In this document: one piece after another, positions 53,076-63,614 of the stretch
How positions within the stretch are numbered: the stretch's first letter is position 1
Layout of the letters: each line of letters opens with the position of its first letter
NCBI GenBank assembly: GCA_031216445.1
Contig: CM062210.1
Coordinates: forward strand, 10,365,501 to 10,429,500
DNA length: 64,000 nt
Direction: 5' to 3'
DNA from: Lateolabrax maculatus
Lineage: Eukaryota; Chordata; Actinopteri; Acropomatiformes; Lateolabracidae
Program-made: the position numbers and the translations under genes
The notes under the pieces: generated by a model
What the model was told of the DNA's origin: nothing
The model's database searches: none
Seen by the model: the letters and a program-made list of their open reading frames with translations, nothing else

Positions 53076-56034
53076 CTTGTTTTGTTTATAGTTTATTGTT
53101 ATTGCTATATTGTATTAATGGAGTTGCATTATTGAAATTGAAAATGTCACAGCGTATCTGATAATGCTTCGATAATGATTGACTACAAAAAGCAGCAATG
53201 ATTGCCACCACTAATTAATTGCTCTGGTGTTACCAGATGAATCAATGACCATCAGAAGATTGTCTGTGGCCGAGATGAATCTCATGTGTTGGAGATTGTT
53301 AAAAAAGCATAAACAGATCAATGGAGCTCCACTTTATAGGCTTGGATATGGCTTAGATATCTGTTCTGCTTGATGTTGGAGTGTGTGTGTGTGTGGGGCA
53401 GACGGTCCGCCTGGCCACCAGAGCCGTAACACAAGCCCATTTAGCATATGGCATTTTTTACCACGGAGAGGTAAACACAGTGGGGAGGCCAGGAGAATAG
53501 TAAAACACACTGCTCAGGCCACATCTCCCTGTGGACCCACACAGGGTGGACACACACAGAGGACACAGTGTCCAATCCCAATGACAAGCTGAGGTCACTC
53601 TGCTCAATACAGGAATCTATACTCCAGTTTTCTTTGTGTCTTTCCTTTAATCTAGTCTCTTTCTTCTGACTTTAGTCTCGTGTAAAGGTTTAGAAAAACG
53701 TTCTCCACACAGTTTTTCATCCACAGTCCCTTCCTCCCACCCCACATACTTCCCCGGCTCTTTGGCTCACGGGGCACTGAAACGTGTCACAACACTAAAG
53801 GATGTTGATATCAACTGTCAAACCTTTAACCCTAATGGGGCTTTTTTAAAGTGACAATCTTAACAGATCAATGCACCCGTTAGGAGTCAGATTACAAAGA
53901 CTGTCAATGACCACACGTGAGGGGGGAAAGGAGAAAAAAAGTCAGCCTGAACACTGAAGACACCAAAGACATGGAGCAGAGTCACGAGCTTACCAACGCA
54001 AACCACATACCTGCAGCTTAATTTAATGGATCTCTTGGGATAATCGCGCTGCAGCCATCCTTTGTGCGCTCAGTAAACTTACCAGGGTGAGGCCTCTCCA
54101 ACAAACTGCCGAAAGGGCATAAAAAAGAACAGTGGTGGCGGGGTGTTAAGAAGTTAGATGCCGGGAAGCAGCACTAAGGTGGCGCTAGGCTAGAGAGAGG
54201 CCATAAAGGCCTGTTAGGGTACATTAGGTGGAGGAGAGGGTCATAAGGCTTCATGAATGTTTCAGCAGGACGGGGGGCATTTGTCTTCCAGCTCCACTGT
54301 CAAAAAGCCATCATGACTCAGCGTTGGGGGTTGGGGGCTGCGGCTCCAGGGCCAAGACACTCTATTTTCCTGTGGCGCAGCACACATACACAATCACAGG
54401 CATGGACAGACAACGCACTGAGGAACACTCCCGCACAGCCTGACAAACCAACAGAAGCACATATACTCTTAGCTGTGGTAGTGCACTCAGTGCCCGCCTC
54501 ATCCTTCACAGTTTTCTTTTCCATCACTGTCAACACGCTCGCTGTTGAATCATTGCCTCTTGTCTCCCTGGATGAGCAGCTTTAAGACCTTCCAGTTCTA
54601 CACTCACTAATGTTTGGCACCATCGCAAAGCATCAGGTGCTTAAACAGTCATTCCAGCCCTGGGGTAGCTGCTAAACATTCACACCCAAGGGCCTTCCAT
54701 CTCCCCTTTTGACCCTGCAGACCTCAGGGAGCTGCCTGGGGTCACGGTCAATTGTCCCGCAGACAATAGAATTGTGGCTGTGGTAGCAACAGAGACTATA
54801 TAACCTGGTTGGTGAACTGTGTTTTTCAAAGGCAGTGGAAGGAAGGAGTAGACCCTGAAAGAGGAGGATATTGACCCTGACATCAACGTTTCACCATCAA
54901 AAGTGTCGGTGCTGGCTTCCACATGAGTTGCAAGCCTGTTTCTTACCGCTGCATACATGACAAGAGTATGAGTGTGTTTCAGTGTCTATCAGGGCAAGGT
55001 TTCATTTTGATTCGGGCCACAGTTTAACAAACGGGAACCTCTGAGCTGCGTCCTCATCGTCCCATTTAGAGCTAGTGCCACCAACTTTCAAGAAATCTAT
55101 CAAATGTTATGGTCCTGGCTCAAGGGACACGAAACATAGCTGCTGCAATGGATGTCAGGCAGAGGCTAGAGGAAGGATTTCAAAGAGCTTACTTGCAGCA
55201 GGTGCCACAAATCAGCAGATTGTGGCAGGGGGTGTTCAAGATTACCTGCAAGACCAAACGGGAAGTAACACTGGACATATATTTAAGTAATATATAGGAG
55301 GTTGTTGGTGGGATCTGAAAAGTTCAATTACGTGATTTCAGACTTAAAAACACACCCTGGGCTTTATCCCTTGCAGCTTCACACACTAGCCTATTTTAGC
55401 GATGGCCTTGGCTCCCCAAATCTGACTGTAAGTTGACAGAGCAGCAGTATGACAGTGATTAGAGAGGCTGAGGTGGGGCAGAGGAGGTGATGAGAGGAGG
55501 AGGGAACTAACTAGCTGATAAAGCAGTTGTCCTCCCTTGTCTCTGCGCTGTTAGCGTTGTTAAATGTGACTGACAGCTATTGATGGATATGTAGCTGACT
55601 TGCCCCCCTCTGTCCATCACGTAATGTGCATGTGCGTGTGTTTCTGCACGGCATGTTGTCTATGCGCTTGCCAGTGTAGTTTCTTTGTGCATTTGCTCAG
55701 CTCCATGCACACACATATGCCTGTGCATTGGACTTTGTGTGCACATGAGGGCTTGGTGTCCGGGGTTATAGTGCACTGTGTGGCTCACTCCTATACTCTC
55801 GTGATGGTCCATGGGGAAATCAATCATCGGCTGTCCTGTGTGGCTGGTGACTGTGCATTCTCCAGGAAGAAGAGATGAAGGGAGCAAGGGAGGTGAGGAA
55901 AAGACAAGAGTGCTTATTACCTAATCCACTTCAAGACGGTTGAAATCTCCCACTTCCTTCACTATCTCTTGCTCTGTCGCTGCCTGTTCATACCACAGTT
56001 ACAAACATACAACATATGGCATAGGATTCTTTAT

Positions 56035-56047
56035 CCCCCCCCCCCCC
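56035..56047. repeat. C homopolymer run
   Basis: About 13 C in the intergenic region. Confidence 0.9.
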
Positions 56048-57217
56048 AATATACAAAACACACTCGTTCCCTTTCCTCCCCCTCTCCACCAGTAACAGAG
56101 AAGAAAGCAAACACATCTCTATTTGACAGGATAGTGTAGAGTCGATGTCTGCCACACATCAGTGTTGCCCTCTAGGTGTTTGTCTAAATGGACAGCTTAG
56201 TTAGGATTAGTTGGACTAACAGCAAACATCTTTAGAGGCAGGGAGGTCACCACGCCTGTGCATGGATGCGCATGTGGCAGGAGTACAGTGTCCATATGTT
56301 GTAAATCCTTCCCTCAGGGACAGCACACGCAGGCCTTCTTTTACTTGTAGAAAGTACGCATTCTTAGGCTCTTTAACATTTAAATCCCATCTGATCTCTG
56401 AAAACCCTATGTTTTATGAATTACCAATTGCACCTCAAACTGCCTATGGAAAACTGTATGACAAATGAATTTGAAATTTCTACTTGCTGATACTTGCTGA
56501 ACTTTCACATCAGTGGATTTATGCATGCAGGCATCAGTGTGTGTCTTTCCTCTGGCCAGTAGTGTCATAGCAGCATGTGGGCCAACTGTCCTAAAGTATC
56601 AGTTTAGAGGCTTTCAACACCACTACCCCACGGAGAGAAACATTCGACTGAGAATAGACACTGGCACAACAGGGGCAGCCAAAAACTTGAGGCAACTGTC
56701 ACATGGGAATTACATGGTCACAGTCTATCGGAGCAAAACATATACATAAGTTGCATGTGTTTTTTGTCAGAAAGGCAGGCTATTTGCATAGATATAAGGA
56801 AACATGCACACACAAATACACAGACGGAGCAAGGAGCAAGAAAATCCGGGGCGATTCGGAAACAGAAGTGTGTGAGAGAGAGGGAGGGAGGTAAGGAGTA
56901 CTGTAACAGTAGCTCCTCACTACCAAACTGCCAGCTTCATCACCCACAGGAATAACAGTTGGGTACATACAATAGCCTTGCGCATAAAGACACACAAATA
57001 GCACACCAAGAACTATTGTAAAGCGCAACGCATGGGGAGAAGAACCCTATAACACTTTCTAACATCCCGAATGACAATGCCAGATGTCAACCTACAAGCA
57101 GATTTACTCCTTTCAGCACTGTTGCATATGAATTGGCCTAAAAGAAGAGCCCGGCACTCCATCAGGGGTTAAATAGTTCAAACAGGAGCATGGAAATAAA
57201 GTTATTTTACAAGCATA

Positions 57218-57248
<31 letters not shown>

Positions 57249-57263
57249 GATAGATAGATAGAT
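57218..57263. repeat. GATA tetranucleotide repeat
   Basis: About eleven GATA units, one changed to AATA. Confidence 0.97.
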
Positions 57264-57488
57264 CCCATGAGACTTTAAGCTCAGATATACAGTAGATTTT
57301 ATGGTGGGTTACTTTAGGGGCTGCTGGGGGTTATGCGGGGTGTGTGTGTGTCAAAAGGGAGTGTGTGTGTGACAGGGGGCAGTAGGCTAAAATATGTTGC
57401 CCCATGGGACCACAGTGGAACCTCACACCAGCCCCCACAGAGAAGGATAAGGCCATCTGCCCTCCTCGCGCATCAATCCCACCTAGAA

Positions 57489-57489
<1 letters not shown>

Positions 57490-57535
<46 letters not shown>

Positions 57536-57541
57536 ACACAC
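57490..57541. repeat. CA microsatellite
   Basis: About 25 CA units with one GA interruption. Confidence 0.97.
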
Positions 57542-58685
57542 GTGAGTGCTTGGCAGCAATATGGAGAGGCTTTGCAGACAGTGTTTGATCTGCCTTTCAT
57601 CCAGTCGGCAGCATGCAGGCCGCTGAGCCTCTCTGTGTGTCTTCTGCTGTACTGTCCACTGTCCCAGTGGAAATCACCAGCCGATAACAACAGCTCCAAC
57701 CTGAAGCATGAATGGCAGGACACAAGCAGATCAGCCTCATCTCTTGACTGAGGGAACAGGAGGGGGGCACAGCTCAGTGGATCCATTCAAACTTAAATGA
57801 CTTAACTCAAATGTTTCTTTAAAGGCAGAAGTCACACAGATAACATGCCACTGTGACGTGAGCGAGTTAAAACTAGAATTCCGAGTAAAGGCAGGCATTA
57901 AAAATGCAGCAGAGCTCAACCAGATGAAATACTATAGATAAACAGTAACAGAAACATCTGCTTCAAAAACAACTGCATTTATTGTCTCATGCCTTCTAAA
58001 ACTTCACTTAAAACAAAATAAAATCTAAAGAAATGGTATCTTTATTTGTGTATCACCTTTAAAAAAGGGCATTCATTCGAATAACATTTAAAAACACAAT
58101 AAAAGGTAAAACACAATAATTTATACAATATAAAACTAGATAAAATAAAATAAGACCATGAAAACTGTTAAAGGCAGTAATAAGCTGCTAAATTCAAGGT
58201 ATGGTTCATGGTAAGAAATGTCCAACTAGTCTACTTCTGAAGAATTTTTGACATATTTTTTTGGAAGAGTCAAGTTTTGAATGGGGAGAAAATGCATTAT
58301 CATCACCATTGGACCCATGAAACTTCCAAAACCTATGTAGAAATGAACTAATAATAAACTGCATAGTTTTTAATTAGGTAGATCTTATAAATCTACATTC
58401 ATGAATAGACTAAAAACTACTTTTATTTGGATGTTTTCCAGTGGAAAGATCCCACAATCTCGGGACAGTTACTGTATCAAGCCTAATGCACTAAAATGTG
58501 TCTTTATCCATGAAAAACAAAAAATCATTTGTCTTCATTGTGACTGAGTTTTCCTGCGGTCTGAGGCAAACTGAGGCACAGATGGACAGAGAGCTGGTGT
58601 GGTTATAGTTTATGAGTCCACTCAGCTGAGAATCTGAGGCCTGTCTGGATCAGGGGCTAGCCTCAACATCAGCCAGACTACAGCA

Positions 58686-58709
58686 AACACACACACACAC
58701 ACACACACA
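58686..58709. repeat. CA microsatellite
   Basis: About 12 CA units. Confidence 0.95.
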
Positions 58710-59990
58710 ATACACTGACAGCTATTAGGCAATCAATAGAAGGTAATACATCAGAGCATTTGACCACTCAGCTCCACCAACTTAGCGGACAGGGAGGAAG
58801 AGAAGAGAAGAGATCTATCAATCATGCTGTATGTAGAGATGCATTTTACAAGCACACAGGTGGCCCCAAATGTAAGAATATCCTGCAACAGCAATTTCTT
58901 TATTTAAATAGAGATTACTAATTGATCACAGCATCAAATTCAGTTGTGGCCACATTGATGGGATGACTTTAAATGTTATATATCATACATTGTTTTGGAG
59001 AGTTACTGCCGTTTGCATTAACCTCAGAGGGAATTAACCTCAGCAAACCTACACAATAAAACTCCAGTGCTCCTATCATTAATATCACATTAATATAGAG
59101 ATTAATCTGATGGATAGCCCTCCAGAGGCCCTGTTAACTTGCCAGGAGGTTAAGTGCGAAATCAATCCGTATAAACGACCTGGATAAAAATTCTTCCATG
59201 CTGGAGCGTTGAGTCCTAAATCAGCCGATCAAAGAGGTGCTAGTAAAACCAGTCTTTTAGCGCGGCTCGCTAACAATCTCAGTATTTCAGCTCTGGCAGC
59301 TCATTCTCCCTTTTTCTCCTTCTGTCTTTCTTTTTGTCTTTGTTTCTTGTCCCATCCTTCTCCTCCACCCCTCTGCTCCTGGAGGGCCACAAAGGGGAGT
59401 ATCCTCTCTTTTCACAGCGGGCCCCTCGTGGAGGCTCTGGGATTGTAAACATGGGAGGCGCAGGTCCAATGAAGGGTGATCTACACTTGTTCAACCATCC
59501 ATATTTCGGCTATTTGAAGGGAGAGGGAGGCTGTTAAACATTCAGAGAGGAGGTGACCCCTGACCCTGAAGGCTGCTGTCCATCCGTTACAGAAAATAAA
59601 CAGAGAGGCTGGGCAGAGTGGTACTGACTCTACTGCTCTTCTCCCTGCGGACAGGACAGAAAGATGTACAGAAAAGAGCGAGAAGTCTAATCCCCGGCCC
59701 ATTCTGATCTGATGGATAAACTACATCATGTTTCATCTTTTATGCTTTGTGGTTCATGCTTCCGATCCTTTCTTCCGTGTCCTTTTTGCTTTATTTCTCT
59801 TCTCACAGTCACTTAGCACATCGCAGCGTTGTGGTGTCTGACTACATGCCCTCAGTGTGAAAAATGGTGACCCGAAGGTTAGAGGTGACATAACAGAGCA
59901 CTGAGACAAAGGCTGGACACTGTGTCATCTGTCAGACCCCATGCTGCCACCACCAGCACTGCCAATTGGGGCCTTCCTCAAATTAATCCC

Positions 59991-60042
59991 AACACACACA
60001 CACACACACACACAATCTATCTATCTATCTATCTATCTATCT
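59991..60042. repeat. compound CA and ATCT microsatellite
   Basis: CA units (59991-60014) run directly into seven ATCT units (60015-60042). Confidence 0.97.
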
Positions 60043-60464
60043 CAGGACAACACATGTGGGACAGTTGGTGACAGTGTGAGGGCAGATGTCAGTCATGGCG
60101 AGCTCCTTTGTGCGTGGAGCAATAGACCACCTCACTGCTGCACTCTATTGTCATTCATTTGGTCCAGTGGGGTTTGTTCATTCTCACTGTGAGCATGCAG
60201 TCTCCAGTTCTTCATGTGGCTCCATATAAACACAGTAACACCGTGGAGGCACACAAAGGGACACATGCACTCACTGGACCGATGTATTATCTGAAGTATT
60301 CCGCAGCTTTGCTCTCTCTTTTTAACTGCACCGACGGTCACTAGTAACCCTTTTGGAGATAAGTCACAATAAAATAAATATATACATTCCATAATTGATA
60401 AAATAACTTGTAATTGATTTCATTGCTTTTGGAGTGAATCAGATCTGTGTCCCATTTTAATCAC

Positions 60465-60906
60465 TTTATTTACCACTTGCATTTAAATTTCTCTTATTTC
60501 TTGACACATTTCTGACAAAAATCATTAGCATTTCACCCGAAAATATAACTACATGTAAAAAGATTTTGTAAATATTAGAAATACAAAAAACTTGTGCTGT
60601 ATTAATTAGTTTTAACCAATTTATTTTTTCTCAACTGAGATTTTAATGGACATTAACCAAAACCAACAATCTTCTTTCCATGCGCTGATTTTTTATTTTA
60701 AATCATGAAAAAGCAGACGCTCATAGGGAACAAACGAGGACAATTTCGATTGCTTTTGCAGCCTTACAATACAGTAAAAAATATTATCATACATTATAAA
60801 TTAAGAGAGGGTATAACATTTACTTTATACAGAAATAGGGTCAAATCTACAATGATAAAAATAGCTTTGCTTTTCAAGCTTGGTCGATGCAAGGAAACCC
60901 AACTTA

Positions 60907-60943
<37 letters not shown>

Positions 60944-61319
60944 TAATAATAATAGTAACTGTTGTTATTATTATTATGGAATCACATTGGGTTCATAAAA
61001 CCACTGCAAAAAGAACACTTTAAGCCACAAAACAACCAACAACTAATTTTAACAAATTATAAATAGTTTTAAATACATTTTTGCAAACAATTTAAATAAT
61101 GGTGAACCTATTTAAATAGACCTATTATAGAACAACATTTTTTTTTTCTTAAGCAGCATTTACATAAAGAAAAACCAGGAGATTGTGCCTTAGAGGCCTC
61201 ATTTGTTCATCTCTCATGGCATTACCACAGTGTTTAGATTTAGTCTTCTGTCGTCTAAAATCCTCTAAAATAATGGTTATCTTTGTTGGATTTACTGAGT
61301 ACATTTTGGCTCATGTAGA
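60465..61319 (-). other. prdm14: prdm14 3' UTR with candidate polyadenylation signals
   Basis: AATAAA on the minus strand occurs at 60692-60697, 60620-60625 and 60465-60470, so the 3' UTR is probably about 0.6-0.9 kb long. It includes an AAT/ATT microsatellite at 60906-60955. Sequence is very AT-rich with no coding character. Confidence 0.5.
60906..60955. repeat. AAT trinucleotide repeat
   Basis: About 16 AAT units with one GAT and one AGT change, inside the likely prdm14 3' UTR. Confidence 0.97.
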
Positions 61320-61483
61320 CTAGTTCCAGGGCCGATATTCTGGATTTAAGACCGTCAACCCGGTGTAAGCAAGGTTTTGTCCGGCGTTATTCTGTATTTT
61401 TGTATTGTCCTCCACTGGAAACACGGAGTCCTGCTGTAGTCCAGAGCCTGGAGGTGACGGAAGAACTGAGCTGTCCAAGAGTT
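61320..61483 (-). CDS. prdm14: prdm14 terminal exon, C-terminal tail with YRPW
   Basis: 164 bp, acceptor CTCTGCAG after a pyrimidine-rich run. The junction A|AA makes a lysine and leads into LLDSSVLPSPPGSGLQQDSV, then FPVEDNTKIQNNAGQNLAYT and GLTVLNPEYRPWN before TAG at 61320-61322. The tail has no finger. Its end resembles the YRPW motif of Hey repressors. The phase and splice sites fit well; I do not remember this exon from mammalian PRDM14, so transcript support is desirable for full certainty. Confidence 0.82.
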
Positions 61484-62786
61484 CTGCAGAGCGACAAAAC
61501 AACTCCATAAATAACCAAGGCAGACACAGTGCAACATCTTGTAGCCAACAGGAGCCTATTTATTCTTCAGAATAGGCGAATTACAACATTTAAAAAAAAA
61601 AAAAGAATCCGTTTATATAACTATATATGTTGCCATTAAAAAGACAAGATTCCCACATTTATAGCAATAATAGGTTTGTTACGGATTTACCTTATTATGG
61701 TACAATAATAAATTATATTTAATATTGGATATTATTTGCTCTTAATATTCGATTGTTTAAAAGACTTGCATTATTGCATTATATCAAAGAATCATATCAC
61801 TTTAAATAACAATAGTCCTATTAGGCCTGGAGCTCCTATGACCGTGTTAATATAATATAAAAGCACAATGACTTACTTTTGTGGTTTTTCATGTGGTGCT
61901 GAAGTTCCTGCTCCTCTTTGAAAGAAACTCCGCACAGGCTGCAGGGGCTGGGCTTGTCCTTGGCGTGGGTCCGCCGGACGTGGCTGTCGTGCGCGGCGTG
62001 GGAGGCGAAGGCCTTCCCGCAGTGCTTGCACTTGAAGGGCCGCTCCCCGGAGTGCTGGCGGATGTGTGTGCGCAGGATGCTGGAGGCGGTGAAGGCCTGC
62101 AGGAGAGGAGCACCGGCTCAGTTCGGTGTATCTGCTTTGCCATGTTAAAATTCACAGTCTCGGCAACGGCGATGATGGACCGGTTATAGAAACCTGTATT
62201 TTTCATTTAATCGAATTAAACTAATTGAGCGTCACCTCTGACAGTTGTGTTTTTCGTTTGATCACTTTATGTAGGCTCGGGTAACTGAATTAGTCCAACA
62301 TTTTCATTTTTTTTATCTGCATTTCCTATGAAGGCCTCATAACACTGTGAAATGATGTTGCTGAGACTGAGACTGTCCAGATGAGGAGGGAAAAAAGGGG
62401 GATGAGGTTAAACAAAACCCTCTCTGGGTGCATAAAAAAGGGAGGATATCGAGAGAGAGAAAGAGAAAGAGAAAAAGAACAAAAAAAAAAAAAAAAAAAA
62501 AAAAACTCCTGCTCATTCCGGGGCCGTAAATTAAAAAGTAGAGTCTCTGCAGACACAAGGGTGGGTGCACATCTGGCGATGATTAGCACCTAAGTGTCTC
62601 CGTGGAGCGTGTCCGCCGAGGGACACAATAATGAGGGGCCCACTCCAAAATGCACCGTGAAACGAGGGAGCAGTGAATGGATCCAAAATGGCGAGGAAGA
62701 GGAAGAGGAAGAGAAGCGAGAAGGAGGAGGAGGAGTACGAGGAGGCCTGCAGGTCCTGTACTTATGGAGCCAGAGGGGGGACTAAA

Positions 62787-62822
<36 letters not shown>

Positions 62823-62928
62823 CTGGAAGACTATCCTGGAAGTAAAAGCCTTTAATACTTCCATTAGAGGGAAGAATAAAGAGACTGCTGCTGCACATTT
62901 CTCTTCTCTCTTCAAACTATATGGTTAC

Positions 62929-62961
<33 letters not shown>

Positions 62962-63456
62962 TTCAGCACATTTTCGTTTAAAAGAATAGAATCACAGTAA
63001 CGTATCTGGGCTACATAAGGTTTGGATGTATTTTATAGGTTGGATGTATGCTGCTGTGCTCCTACCTTGTTGCAGTAGACACACTTGTACGGCCGCTCTC
63101 CGGAGTGCACACGCATGTGTTTGTTGAGACTGGACGACTGGGAGAAACTCTTTCCACACACTGAGCACTGCGGATCAGACACACACAGAGGACATCAGCA
63201 CCATGCAAAGTTATTAAGTCTAATTTAAATGTGTCATATATATATATATATTGGAACTTTAACTCATGTACATTTCTGTGGAAGAGTTTCTCCACATTTA
63301 AGACTTTTCATTTAAGAGATGTGTTGTTTGGAAAGGCACAATAAAGAGCATCATGTTTAATAACATTTTTTTTCCTATTTTTTTGAATAACTCGTTTTGT
63401 TGATGTAGTTTAGCTGTGATGCTTCAGGCTGTGGTCGCCACCAACCACAGCTCCTT

Positions 63457-63491
<35 letters not shown>

Positions 63492-63566
63492 CGAGGCCTA
63501 ATAATAAAAACCTGCGGGGAGCTGTCCTTTCAGCACCACGCAAACTTCACCGCGCGATGCGGCGCT

Positions 63567-63614
<48 letters not shown>

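Larger units (their letters stand above)
38331..60464. other. intergenic region between slco5a1 and prdm14
   Basis: About 22 kb. I examined the longer ORFs (39448-39927, 46171-46620, 57331-57786 and others). They are repeat-driven or lack any recognisable protein pattern or splice context. The region contains only the repeats listed separately, plus AT-rich unique sequence. Human SLCO5A1 and PRDM14 are also neighbours, so a long regulatory interval is expected; no element is identified here. Confidence 0.75.
62097..63065 (-). other. prdm14: prdm14 intron between finger exons
   Basis: 969 bp. It contains a GA-rich plus poly-A tract (62451-62505) and two AAT microsatellites (62787-62818, 62931-62959). 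The ORFs in it are products of these repeats. Confidence 0.9.

Noticed and set aside
57331..57786. 151-residue minus-strand ORF with a run of VCVCVC
   Set aside because: The run is a translated CA microsatellite; the rest has no protein character.
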